From: Crenothrix sp043729335
GTDB lineage: Bacteria; Pseudomonadota; Gammaproteobacteria; Methylococcales; Methylomonadaceae
Assembly: GCF_043729335.1 (NCBI RefSeq)
Contig: NZ_JAYTLQ010000002.1
Span: forward strand, 1-64,000
Direction of reading: 5' to 3'
Length of the DNA stretch: 64,000 bases
Shown here: positions 9,057 through 17,348 of the stretch, one piece after another
Layout of the letters: each line of letters begins with the position of its first letter
Position numbering within the stretch: position 1 is the stretch's first letter
Program-made: the position numbers and the translations under genes
Notes under the pieces: model-generated
Told to the model about the DNA's origin: nothing
Seen by the model: the letters and a program-made list of their open reading frames with translations, nothing else
Database searches by the model: none

Positions 9057-9338
9057 CTACGCCACATGCAACCGCATATCCAAAGCGGCAAGCACCTTAA
9101 AAACCGTTTCAAATTGCGGGTGTTTATCGGTACAAAGAGATTTAAACAAGTTTATGTCCTCTAAATCCGATGATTCAACAGTTTGCGCCATCCCTTTGCT
9201 ACGTGCCGCATCAGCCAGAGCTTGCAGAAAATAATTCACATCACCTTCTTCCAATGCCGCTTGTAAATACTCACGCACAGCCTCCGGTGTAGTGAGGTAA
9301 TCTGCGGGGTCATAATTTACGGTACTAATTTTAACCAT
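9057..9338 (-). CDS. HigA-like addiction-module antidote protein
   Basis: 93 residues matching the putative addiction-module antidote family (small Xre/HTH antitoxins): DYLTTPEAVREYLQAALEEGD at the start, an HTH region near 40-60 with MAQTV, and the typical end FKVLAALDMRLHV. Antitoxins of this family normally follow a RelE/HigB-like toxin gene whose end overlaps the antitoxin start. Here only a short open stretch overlaps the start (9317-9439), with an intrinsic terminator inside it, so the toxin seems lost or reduced to a tail. Confidence 0.8.
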   Translation of the reverse strand: MVKISTVNYDPADYLTTPEAVREYLQAALEEGDVNYFLQALADAARSKGMAQTVESSDLEDINLFKSLCTDKHPQFETVFKVLAALDMRLHVA

Positions 9339-9424
9339 GCTTTCACCTGCTCAATGCCTTCGGCTTGACTTTTTGCATAAATAACAGATAATACACACAA
9401 GGATTGGGGATTCTCGGTCGACAA
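9317..9424 (-). pseudogene. possible C-terminal remnant of a RelE-like toxin
   Basis: A short open frame with no ATG overlaps the antidote start by 22 nt, which is the usual toxin/antitoxin geometry. It reads LCVLSVIYAKSQ then AEGIEQVKAWLKLVP and stops. The LxVIYAKS block resembles the last strand of RelE/HigB toxins. The upstream part coincides with a terminator for the previous gene, so the rest of the toxin is absent. The identification is weak because only about 35 codons are left. Confidence 0.3.
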
Positions 9425-9455
9425 AAAGCCTCGGTGGAATCATCGGGGCTTTTTG
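9423..9455 (-). terminator. intrinsic terminator after the DUF3800 gene
   Basis: The arms AAAAGCC and GGCTTTTT enclose a GC-containing loop just past the stop of the gene at 9460-10203. The T-run is present in both orientations, so it may work both ways. Confidence 0.6.
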
Positions 9456-9459
9456 TTTT

Positions 9460-10203
9460 CTACGGGAAACACTTTAATCCGTAGCCGTTTCTATTGCCCT
9501 TACCGTTTCGGTAAAATTTATCATCAATAATTGTAAAAGCTCTGTTGGCCTGTTCTGGTTTGAGCACATGCAAGCCAATGGGCCTAGCTACTAAATCTGC
9601 GAGTTGCAAGCCCGTTGAATTACTTTTCTTATCCGCAAACACCAGTTCGAAAGGCAATGGCTGCTGTGGATAGTTAAATCCGTCACACACTCGACGAAAT
9701 TCGAGTTCCAATTCATCATCTTCTACTCGCCCGCGTTTTTCAACCACAACATGCGTGCTGCCTAATGTTGCATGTAGTTCTGACAGATAATAAAAAACAC
9801 GTTCTAAACCATATCGCAAAGCAATATGATAAGGATTTTCTGGTGTATTGTATCGCTGACGATAAAGCTCTTTTTTAATAACCGTGCTGATTAAAACAAA
9901 CGGCGTTTTTTGAACAATGGTAGTTAACTCATCCAAAAAAGCTGTTTTTTCTATTTTGCTTTTCAAGAAAGCAAAATCGCCGCGATCTTTGCGAATATCT
10001 GTTTCATGCAAGATAACTTGATCGTGCCCAAAATGTTTGAGTTTAAATCTTTGTAATTCTGGTACGGCTGTATTGATGTAGTCATCTTTTTTGAAAATGC
10101 AAAACACCAATACAAATACAGGATAATTTGGGTCTATTGTTTTTAAACCGTGATCGCCACTTTCGTCAACATAAACGATATAGTCCGAAAAAATGTTATT
10201 CAT
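9460..10203 (-). CDS. DUF3800 domain protein
   Basis: About 247 residues from the ATG at 10203, chosen because it has an AGG-containing ribosome site; an ATG at 10218 is also possible. The DUF3800 hallmarks are present: YVDESGDHG at the N-terminus, LHETDIRK, RYGLERVFYYL, VVVEKRGRVED and a late SNSTGLQLADLVA block. The conserved acidic residues in YVDESG, the later E/D positions and LQLAD fit an RNase H-like nuclease core, though activity has not been shown for most members. DUF3800 genes often occur in mobile or defence regions, consistent with the accessory block between the two nrdJ genes. Confidence 0.82.
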   Translation of the reverse strand: MNNIFSDYIVYVDESGDHGLKTIDPNYPVFVLVFCIFKKDDYINTAVPELQRFKLKHFGHDQVILHETDIRKDRGDFAFLKSKIEKTAFLDELTTIVQKTPFVLISTVIKKELYRQRYNTPENPYHIALRYGLERVFYYLSELHATLGSTHVVVEKRGRVEDDELELEFRRVCDGFNYPQQPLPFELVFADKKSNSTGLQLADLVARPIGLHVLKPEQANRAFTIIDDKFYRNGKGNRNGYGLKCFP

Positions 10204-10339
10204 GTTGCCTGTTAGCACGCATTAAATTTCTTGTGTTGTTTTGGCATAGTAAAAATCAAAACTTCCTGTTAATACCCTTTCTTAACGCACCAAAAAAATC
10301 CACCGTCCTAAAAACATCCCTGTATAACGCAGTATATGA

Positions 10340-10801
10340 TCAATGAATAACCTTACCCACAGTCTCATCCACACAAATCCTGTCCAAACCAAAGTTACTA
10401 ATCTCCTCTGTCCATTTTTCTTCTGCTTCCGAAAACAACGAAATACGCTCTTTTGTTTCAATCTCCAGCAACTCAGTCATCTTGGCTTTTTTAAGCACAT
10501 CCCTTTCAGATAACCTAGAAACCAACTCTTCCCAAAAAGTATGGCTTTCAAATTCCTCAACAAATTCTTCAACAGCTGATTCTAACTCGATAGTTGGATG
10601 ATATTCTTTATCCTCTTCATCAAATTCCACTAACTCTTCACAGCCCATTTCATCTGCAAGTGCTAACACTTTTTGGAACAATTGATCAAAGTTTTTGGTA
10701 TCGGTTCTAGGCTCCATATCATGCGCATGCAAAACCCAATCAGCAATTTGCATAGCCTCAAGCATGGAACGGTATTCTTTTATGGTAAAGTTAATTTTCA
10801 T
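10340..10801 (-). CDS. acidic hypothetical protein
   Basis: 153 residues, predicted cytoplasmic and strongly acidic (runs such as EELVEFDEEDKEYH and EEFVEEFESHTFWEE), almost entirely helical. I recognise no domain. It begins 35 bp after the stop of nrdJa on the same strand and may share its transcript. An accessory role for the reductase is conceivable, but nothing in the sequence shows it. Confidence 0.6.
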   Translation of the reverse strand: MKINFTIKEYRSMLEAMQIADWVLHAHDMEPRTDTKNFDQLFQKVLALADEMGCEELVEFDEEDKEYHPTIELESAVEEFVEEFESHTFWEELVSRLSERDVLKKAKMTELLEIETKERISLFSEAEEKWTEEISNFGLDRICVDETVGKVIH

Positions 10802-10835
10802 AATATGTGTGCAAGTTTAGTGAGCCATTAAAAGA

Positions 10836-13800
10836 TCAGAACTTACCATAATATCCTTCCTTCAACGCATCAAATAAATTCGCCGCACTGTGAATCTCAC
10901 CGTCATACTCCACATCATCATTACCTTTAAACTCAACCATTGAGCCATCTTCCAAAGTAAATTGATACACGGTATTTTCCAAATCTGATTCCTTTACCAA
11001 CACGCCCTGAAACACTTCAGGATTAAACCGGAACGTCGTGCAGCCTTTTAAGCCTTGTTCATAAGCGTATTGGTAAATGTTCTTGAAATCTTCATACGGG
11101 AAATCAGTCGGCACATTAGCGGTTTTAGAGATAGACGAATCAATCCATTTTTGCGCCGCCGCCTGAATATCCACATGCTGCTTGGGCGTAACATCATCAG
11201 CAGCGATAAAATAATCCGGCAATTTTTGGCCAGCTTCCTCGCTATACGGCATGGCATTGGCGTTAACCAGCGTGCGGTACGCCAACAGCTCAAACGAATA
11301 CACATCGACCTTTTCCTTGGACTTTTTACCGGAACGGATCACATTACGCGAATAATGGTGCGCAAAACTCGGTTCGATGCCATTACTGGCATTATTGGCC
11401 AACGACAGCGAAATAGTGCCGGTAGGCGCAATCGAACTGTGATGGGTAAAACGTGCGCCAGTTTCAATCAATTCAGCGACCAGTTCAGGTTCTTCTTTAG
11501 CCACTTGCTGCATGTAACGGCTGTATTTGGCCATTAATACTTTGCCGGTGATCGAATCGCCGATCTTATAGCCATCCGCCAACATTTCCGGGCGCTTGTG
11601 TAGCATTTCACCCGTTACCGTGAAGACTTGTTCCATAATCGGTGCTGGGCCTTTTTCTTTGGCCAGGGTCAGCGCCGTTTTCCAGCCTTCTATTGCCATT
11701 ACTTTGGTGACTTCTTCGGTAAACTGCAACGAGTTATCGTCGCCGTATTTCATACCGAGCATGGTAACGGTAGAGCCCAAACCCAAATATCCCATGCCAT
11801 GACGGCGCTTGCTGGTTATTTCTTCACGTTGTTTTTCTAACGGTAGGCCGTTAATTTCCACCACGTTATCCAGCATACGCGTAAAGATACGGATGGTTTT
11901 ACGGTAGGTTTCCCAATCAAAGGAGGCTTCTTTGGTAAAGGGTTTTTTAACAAAGCGGGTGAGGTTGATTGAGCCTAGTAAGCAACTGCCATAGGGTGGC
12001 AACGGCTGTTCTCCGCAAGGATTCGTAGCTCTAATATTCTCGCAAAACCAGTTGTTATTCATTTCGTTAACTTTGTCGATCAGAATAAATCCAGGTTCAG
12101 CATAATCATAAGTGGAGCTCATGATGATGTCCCACAAGCGCCGTGCTGGAATCGTCTTACTGATGCGGCAGGCCACCAAACCGGCGGTATTGACCACATA
12201 GCCATCTTTATTGGCCAGATCGCGCCAGATAATGCTTGATGTATCATTTAAATCTAGCTGATCTTGCTGCACTTCCCGTTCATTAACCGGAAACGACAAC
12301 GGCCACGGTGCATCGTTTTTAACCGCATCCATAAACTCGGTGGTAATTAACAACGACAGGTTGAATTGACGCAAACGGCCATTCTCGCGTTTGGCGCGGA
12401 TAAATTCCACCACATCGGGATGGCCAACATCAAAGGTAGCCATTTGTGCGCCACGGCGGCCACCGGCGGACGACACCGTAAAACACATCTTGTCGTAAAT
12501 ATCCATAAATGACAACGGCCCTGATGTATATGCACCCGCACCGGACACATAGGCATCCTTAGGTCTGAGCGTGGAAAATTCATACCCGATTCCGCAATTA
12601 TGAATTACCGCCAGCCCGTTATTGCCTGCTAAATAATTGTTATGGGTATCCACGGTAAAATCATAAAAGGTTTCGCCCATATCCAGATTGCGCCGGACAC
12701 TGGTTAACGGGCGCAGTTGGCGCACAAAATTAAGCTGCACTGCCAACTGTGGAAATTGTGCCGCCCATTTATCAAGGTATACACGGCTAACCGTGGCTTG
12801 CTGATGCTTGCCGTGATAAAAGCCCAAGCGTTGTTTTTCGGTATGGTTGAGTCCGGTCGAACAATTTTCCAGCGCTGTGCGCAGTGTGGATGTCATCACG
12901 TAATGGTCGTACTGGCCGGATTGCGACTGATGGTCTTTAATGCGCTTAATTTTGCCGCTATCGGCCATAAAAGCAGACAATTTCAGCAAAAAACTGGAAT
13001 CCGATATTTTAAGGCAATAGCCGCCACAGTCTTTGATGACATGGCCGTTATAGATATGTGAGCGTTCTTGTCTTTTTGTGATAGCGCCATGAACACCAAA
13101 CAACGCCAACAGGCTTTGGATCTCATCGGCAAAAACCGCACTTTGGCAGCTTAAAATAGCACTGCCACGTTCGGTAGAGACCGTACCGTCAGTATCTATA
13201 AGCCCTGCCAGAAAAGGTAAAAAATGTTTATCAGGATTTTGTTTAATCCATTGCGGTACTTTTAGTGTGTGGCTTTTTTTGCCAGTTTGGTGATCAAACA
13301 GTTCGCTGGCGGCACTGGCCTTAAAGCTGGCCACGGTAAAATCCCAGACCGGTGTGTTGTTGGGTGTGGTGGTGGCAACAACCTGCGCTTGGCACGCATA
13401 AAATTGCTGAAAAAACTGCGCGTAACGCTCTACCACTTCACGCTCTGCGGCACGTATCTTAAAAATTAGGCGTTTGCCGTAGGCAGTGGCTTTAGTTTGC
13501 CATTGTGTCCGTGTTGGCGCGTAAGTGATGTGTTTTTCGTAGGCGGAGCCATCGCCCAAATGCGCACCGGCAAACCAGGCCGGTAATGCGGATGAATGGT
13601 CTGCTTGCCAAGGCAATTGGTAATGCACCAGCGCATCGGTGTTGTTAATGTCATCGGCACGCACGTATTGCAATTTGTCATCCCTGTAAACAAGTACCGG
13701 ATGCTTGATGGATGTCGTCAGCGTACCTAAGTGCGAGCCTATCTCAATGTTTTCATCAGTCGGAACGACGATGGTCATGTGCTTTAAGATCGGCCGCATT

Positions 13801-14306
13801 TCAAAGCGTTGAGTATCGCGGTCGTAACTTAAAATTTGTTGATGCTGCTCGGTGACCGCTTGCTGTGCGCTTACATAACCTTGTTCAGTGCAAACCAGTG
13901 TATTGGGTGCAACACATCCCGCCTTTAACGTAAGCCCCGCCTCATGCACCTTGGCGAGAATATCGTCCATAGAATCAGCAATAATGCCCGACACCGTACA
14001 GTTAATCGTAGATGTGGATGGCTTATGCTCCAGCGCACCGGCATTGGAAATAATGCGTCCGGCTGGAATCACACCTTGACGCAACGCCCACAAGAACTCT
14101 TTGTAATATTTCTCCTGGTTGGCTTTGCCTTTTTCCACTTGGGATAGCGCTTTGGCGACACGTTGGTAGGTTTCATCAATATCGGCATCTAGCGCTGTAC
14201 CGTCTTTAGATTTTAAGCGGTATTTGGTGTCCCAAATATCCATAGAGGCATCTTGGAAAGCAATTTCGGTAACAGCATTGGGAATGAGGTGGAGTTGTGC
14301 GGTCAT
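10836..14306 (-). CDS. nrdJ: NrdJa: class II (B12-dependent) ribonucleotide reductase with intein
   Basis: 1156 residues. The catalytic subunit reduces ribonucleotides using adenosylcobalamin and needs no oxygen. The N-extein (1-130) contains the first redox Cys (C103 in STINCTVSG). The C-extein (571-1156) starts CGIGYEFSTLRP and carries NPCGEQPLPPYG (radical-site C764, N762, E766) and later the SIAPTGTISL phosphate-site loop. Residues 131-570 are an intein. The spliced protein would be about 716 residues, normal for NrdJa. It lacks a C-terminal CxxC, which the NrdJb gene at 5802-6500 supplies. The start has a strong GGAGG ribosome site, and two NrdR-type boxes lie about 85-125 bp upstream. 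Confidence 0.93.
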   Translation of the reverse strand: MTAQLHLIPNAVTEIAFQDASMDIWDTKYRLKSKDGTALDADIDETYQRVAKALSQVEKGKANQEKYYKEFLWALRQGVIPAGRIISNAGALEHKPSTSTINCTVSGIIADSMDDILAKVHEAGLTLKAGCVAPNTLVCTEQGYVSAQQAVTEQHQQILSYDRDTQRFEMRPILKHMTIVVPTDENIEIGSHLGTLTTSIKHPVLVYRDDKLQYVRADDINNTDALVHYQLPWQADHSSALPAWFAGAHLGDGSAYEKHITYAPTRTQWQTKATAYGKRLIFKIRAAEREVVERYAQFFQQFYACQAQVVATTTPNNTPVWDFTVASFKASAASELFDHQTGKKSHTLKVPQWIKQNPDKHFLPFLAGLIDTDGTVSTERGSAILSCQSAVFADEIQSLLALFGVHGAITKRQERSHIYNGHVIKDCGGYCLKISDSSFLLKLSAFMADSGKIKRIKDHQSQSGQYDHYVMTSTLRTALENCSTGLNHTEKQRLGFYHGKHQQATVSRVYLDKWAAQFPQLAVQLNFVRQLRPLTSVRRNLDMGETFYDFTVDTHNNYLAGNNGLAVIHNCGIGYEFSTLRPKDAYVSGAGAYTSGPLSFMDIYDKMCFTVSSAGGRRGAQMATFDVGHPDVVEFIRAKRENGRLRQFNLSLLITTEFMDAVKNDAPWPLSFPVNEREVQQDQLDLNDTSSIIWRDLANKDGYVVNTAGLVACRISKTIPARRLWDIIMSSTYDYAEPGFILIDKVNEMNNNWFCENIRATNPCGEQPLPPYGSCLLGSINLTRFVKKPFTKEASFDWETYRKTIRIFTRMLDNVVEINGLPLEKQREEITSKRRHGMGYLGLGSTVTMLGMKYGDDNSLQFTEEVTKVMAIEGWKTALTLAKEKGPAPIMEQVFTVTGEMLHKRPEMLADGYKIGDSITGKVLMAKYSRYMQQVAKEEPELVAELIETGARFTHHSSIAPTGTISLSLANNASNGIEPSFAHHYSRNVIRSGKKSKEKVDVYSFELLAYRTLVNANAMPYSEEAGQKLPDYFIAADDVTPKQHVDIQAAAQKWIDSSISKTANVPTDFPYEDFKNIYQYAYEQGLKGCTTFRFNPEVFQGVLVKESDLENTVYQFTLEDGSMVEFKGNDDVEYDGEIHSAANLFDALKEGYYGKF
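12597..13916 (-). mobile_element. LAGLIDADG intein inside NrdJa
   Basis: 440 residues (131-570 of the precursor). It begins with Cys131 (CVAPNTLVCTEQGY), has a block-B-like SIKHPV at 199-204 (H202) and ends YLAGNNGLAVIHN before the +1 Cys571, giving the His-Asn/Cys splice junction of a class 1 intein. Two LAGLIDADG dodecapeptides are visible, WFAGAHLGDGS near 244-254 and FLAGLIDTDGT near 365-375, with both acidic residues in place, so the homing endonuclease looks intact. The insertion point is KAG^CGIGYEF, a conserved active-site segment. The frame is clean, which suggests recent or maintained activity. Confidence 0.9.
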
Positions 14307-14387
14307 GATTAATCCTCCAGGCAGGATGTGGTGAGATGAAATAAGGGAGAAGTGGATTAGGCAAGTCTAGGCGGATAATGATTTTTT

Positions 14388-14434
14388 GTCAATATGTAGT
14401 AGTTTAAATATTTATTTTCCACAATATATAGTGT
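14388..14434 (-). promoter_or_regulatory. two NrdR-type boxes upstream of nrdJa
   Basis: Two near-identical motifs, GTCAATATGTAGTAGT (14388-14403) and CCACAATATATAGTGT (14419-14434), share the core AATATRTAGT exactly 32 bp apart, about three helical turns. This matches the tandem ACAC-ATAT-GTGT operators of NrdR, the nucleotide-sensing repressor of ribonucleotide reductase genes. The NrdR gene is not in this window. The strand follows the nrdJa gene. Confidence 0.72.
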
Positions 14435-14613
14435 TATTGTGGTTTTTCAAATTTCATCGTGCGATCAATAAGTTAAAGTTTCGCTCGATTTTGCTGCGAA
14501 TTTAACCTCCCTGATAACACGGGTTATCGCTGCGATAACTCAATTAAGCGTACATTCAGGAAATATCATTTATGATGCACTTTAAATTTTCTTTGGCTAA
14601 AAGGTCAGGTTTT

Positions 14614-15330
14614 ATGATGAATTATTCTCGCTCACGTTTTTTTACCGCTGTTCTTATAGGAGTTAGCTTTATGTCTGCTGCACATTCTGAAGGTAATGAG
14701 CATCACCGCCCCAACTCTATCCATGTGAGTGGTCAAGGACGAATTTCTGTGCGACCTGACAAGGCAGATATTAATTTGGCCGTAGAAGTACATACTAAAA
14801 CCGCAAAAGCGGCCAGGGAGCAAGCTGCAAAAACAATGTCGGCAGTGATTGATGCGGTAAAAAATATGGGCGTTGCCGAAAAAGATATACAGACCAGTTA
14901 TGTGTCGCTGTCGCCGGAGTACGCAGACGGCAATAAGATTGTCGGGTATCAATTGAGTCATCAGCTGGTGGTATGCGTGCGGGATGTCGATAAAGCCGGC
15001 GCGGTTATCGATACGGCAGTGCAGGCGGGCGGTAATGCAACGCGTGTGCAGGGCATGACTTTTGCGGTGGAAAATTCTACCGAGGCGTTAGTACAGGCGC
15101 GTGAGAAAGCTTACCAGGATGCAAAAGCCAAAGCTCAGCAGTACGCCAAGTTGGCGGGTGTCAATTTGGGGCGTGCGATGCAGATTAACGAAGGTTCTGG
15201 TACATCGCCTGCGCCTGTACCTTACGCTGATGGCGCTTTTATGATGAAAAGCAGTGCCCCATCGACGCCGGTGCAAGTGGGCGAACAAGAGGTTTCGGTG
15301 AATGTGGATATTGTTTTTGGAATTGAGTAG
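14614..15330 (+). CDS. SIMPL (DUF541) domain periplasmic protein
   Basis: About 238 residues from the ATG at 14614, where a signal peptide starts after an AAGGTCAGG ribosome site; an upstream ATG at 14572 is possible. The SIMPL hallmarks are visible: ISVRPDKADINLAVEV, the helix AAREQAAKTMSAVIDAVKNMG, DIQTSYVSLSPEY, YQLSHQLVV, REKAYQDAKAKAQQYAKLAGVNLG, and a final EVSVNVDIVFGIE strand. Members are periplasmic or membrane-associated, and some form rings linked to oxidative-stress tolerance. It is convergent with the subtilase operon. Residues 199-225 are a Pro/Ser/Ala-rich linker. Confidence 0.88.
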   Translation: MMNYSRSRFFTAVLIGVSFMSAAHSEGNEHHRPNSIHVSGQGRISVRPDKADINLAVEVHTKTAKAAREQAAKTMSAVIDAVKNMGVAEKDIQTSYVSLSPEYADGNKIVGYQLSHQLVVCVRDVDKAGAVIDTAVQAGGNATRVQGMTFAVENSTEALVQAREKAYQDAKAKAQQYAKLAGVNLGRAMQINEGSGTSPAPVPYADGAFMMKSSAPSTPVQVGEQEVSVNVDIVFGIE

Positions 15331-15376
15331 GTAAAATTTATTGCGCGTTAAACTTTTGCTGGAGTTATTGAAAGCG

Positions 15377-15403
15377 GTCCAGCAAGGGAAATTGTTGCTG
15401 GAC
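15377..15403. terminator. hairpin between convergent genes
   Basis: A 9-bp perfect stem (GTCCAGCAA / TTGCTGGAC) with a 9-base loop lies between the stops of the SIMPL and subtilase genes. A second TTGCTGGA copy upstream (about 15356) could pair alternatively. There is no long T-run, so termination may be weak. Confidence 0.4.
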
Positions 15404-15408
15404 GCTCA

Positions 15409-16647
15409 CTATGGACAATTAACCTCCGCTCCCAGAGACGCTAAGGCGCGGCAAGCATTAATTAATGTCGGAGACTTGCTGCTTGCAGACTGATGAGCGC
15501 CTGGAGTTATTCTTGAGTGCATCAATGCGGACTTAACTGCAACCGGTTCAAGTTGAGGGTGATACTGTAACAACAGGGCAGCGACACCACTAACATGCGC
15601 CGCTGCCAGTGAGCTGCCGGACAGGAAGTCATAGCTATTACTCGGTGTAGTCGTCAACACTTCAATGCCCGGTGCAGCGATAACTTCCAGATTGCTTAGC
15701 CAGGAAGGGTGTGAGGTATTACCTTGTGGATCAACTGAAATAACCGGAATAACAAAATCCAGTGACGCCGGAAAACCAGGTTCAGGTTTATTTTCCAGGG
15801 CGGCAGCAACGACTATGATATGGCTTTGATTGGCCGTTATCAGCAGCTTTTTTAGCAGAGCATCTTCCGCCCCGCCAAGGCTGAGGTTAATAATTCGGCT
15901 ACCCTTCAGGATTGCTGCGTCGATGGCTTTGGCCAGCGTCCAGCTGCTGCATAAAGCTTTGTCTTTACTGCTGTCCGCATACCAACAGGCTTTGTAGACA
16001 TCAATTTTGGCATCGGGGGCAATACCGTCGATACCAATACCATTACTTTCGCGAGCTCCAATGACGCCGGCAATCGCGGTTCCGTGTTTATCTTTCGCGA
16101 AAGAGGCGTTTCCACCTTCAACAAAGTTTTCGCCCGCGATTACATGGCCTTTCAGGTCAGGGTGTTCCGGGTCGGCACCAGTATCAATAACGGCGATGGT
16201 TATACCTTTACCGGTTACCTTGCTGTGAATTAAGTCGGCATGGATCATCTTCGGGCCATAAGATAACTCCCCGTAAGCTTTTGTGTTGCCATCCAGTAAG
16301 CCATCAAAAACTTGGTTGGATTGCACGATATCTATGCGAGGATCTGCGCTGAGGCGGCGTTTGACTTCATCTATGTCCACCATGTCAGAAACCCGGTAAA
16401 CCAGGCAATTGACCTGTATGGATTTCAAGGGAAATTTGCCAGTCGCTTGTACATCGTAACGATCGAGAATGTCCTCATGAATGGCTTGCCATTGGCTGCG
16501 TACGTTTTCAGAAAGGGTAACAATAATCTGGCGCGATTCAAACTGCTTGGGTGTACCTGCTATGCTGGCGAGTTGTGGGGACAAATTGCTGCAACCAGTG
16601 CTTGCCAACAGGACGGCCAACAAACCTGAAAATCTATAAGCTTTCAT
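15409..16647 (-). CDS. S8 (subtilisin-like) serine protease, lipoprotein
   Basis: 412 residues. A lipoprotein signal (LLASTGC, acylated C19) anchors it to a membrane facing the periplasm. A propeptide-like region covers about 38-118. The catalytic triad is D155 (AVIDTGADPEHPDL), H188 (DKHGTAIAGVIG) and S346 (SGSSLAAAHVSG). The usual AAGN oxyanion block reads VVAAALENKP, so the Asn is absent or moved by one or two positions. The start overlaps the anti-sigma stop by 4 bp, making the third gene of a sigma/anti-sigma/protease operon. It may act on envelope targets or on the anti-sigma factor itself, which is an inference from position. Confidence 0.9.
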   Translation of the reverse strand: MKAYRFSGLLAVLLASTGCSNLSPQLASIAGTPKQFESRQIIVTLSENVRSQWQAIHEDILDRYDVQATGKFPLKSIQVNCLVYRVSDMVDIDEVKRRLSADPRIDIVQSNQVFDGLLDGNTKAYGELSYGPKMIHADLIHSKVTGKGITIAVIDTGADPEHPDLKGHVIAGENFVEGGNASFAKDKHGTAIAGVIGARESNGIGIDGIAPDAKIDVYKACWYADSSKDKALCSSWTLAKAIDAAILKGSRIINLSLGGAEDALLKKLLITANQSHIIVVAAALENKPEPGFPASLDFVIPVISVDPQGNTSHPSWLSNLEVIAAPGIEVLTTTPSNSYDFLSGSSLAAAHVSGVAALLLQYHPQLEPVAVKSALMHSRITPGAHQSASSKSPTLINACRALASLGAEVNCP

Positions 16648-17348
16648 TTTTTGGTAATGCCTTCAACCAGTTTAACTTTAGCATGAGTGCGCAGATTGGT
16701 AATGGCTTGTTGCTGTTCCTGGGTTCCACCAGTAGCCAGTTGCAAGGTATATACGCCCAGCATGGAAGGCCCTTCCACTAACTGGAGTTGCTGTGCTTGT
16801 AACAGCATGCGGATTTCGTGTTCGGTGATATTTTCGTTAAAAACAATATGCAGGCGTGGCAGCATTGCGCTAACGGGTTGGTGTTCATTAGATAGCGTTT
16901 CGAACAGCTGTCCTCCCGACAGTTGCGCTGGCAACCGAGCCACTACCAACATAACTAAAGCCGCTATTGCCAGCGTTTCCATAGACATAATCCAAAATAC
17001 CGGGCGGGGTATGGTTTTCAGCCAAGTCGAAAATTTTGCAAACAGTCCAGGTGTTTTGGTGGCCTTTGTGGTTTTTGTTGGCGCTGCTGCGGCTGTATTT
17101 GCTTCCAGTGCATCTATGTTTTGCATAATAGTGGAGAACTGGGCGGCAGATGGCTTCCAAGCTGGTTTGCTGCTATTTAAGGTTGCACTGGCAAGTTGTC
17201 GATACAGTACGAGTTCTTGTTGGCAATCTGTGCACGTTGAAAGATGCTGGGATACACGTTCTTGCTCTGCTGGATTTAGCAACCCTTTTGCATACCAGGA
17301 CAGTAATTCGATTACCGCATCGTGTTCTTTATTATTTGAGGGTTTCAT
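16644..17348 (-). CDS. zinc-finger anti-sigma factor
   Basis: 234 residues. The N-terminal ZAS-type zinc site has H9, H35, C39 and C42 (HLSTCTDC), the pattern that holds an ECF sigma factor in the cytoplasm. One membrane helix is at about 113-140. The periplasmic tail (about 160-234) contains LHIVFNENITEHEIRMLL, LQLVEGPSMLGVYTLQLA and a last VKLVEG strand, which resembles the ferredoxin-like propeptide of subtilases. It overlaps the sigma gene by 4 bp upstream and the protease gene by 4 bp downstream. The propeptide-like tail next to a protease gene suggests a direct contact between the two products. Confidence 0.88.
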   Translation of the reverse strand: MKPSNNKEHDAVIELLSWYAKGLLNPAEQERVSQHLSTCTDCQQELVLYRQLASATLNSSKPAWKPSAAQFSTIMQNIDALEANTAAAAPTKTTKATKTPGLFAKFSTWLKTIPRPVFWIMSMETLAIAALVMLVVARLPAQLSGGQLFETLSNEHQPVSAMLPRLHIVFNENITEHEIRMLLQAQQLQLVEGPSMLGVYTLQLATGGTQEQQQAITNLRTHAKVKLVEGITKK

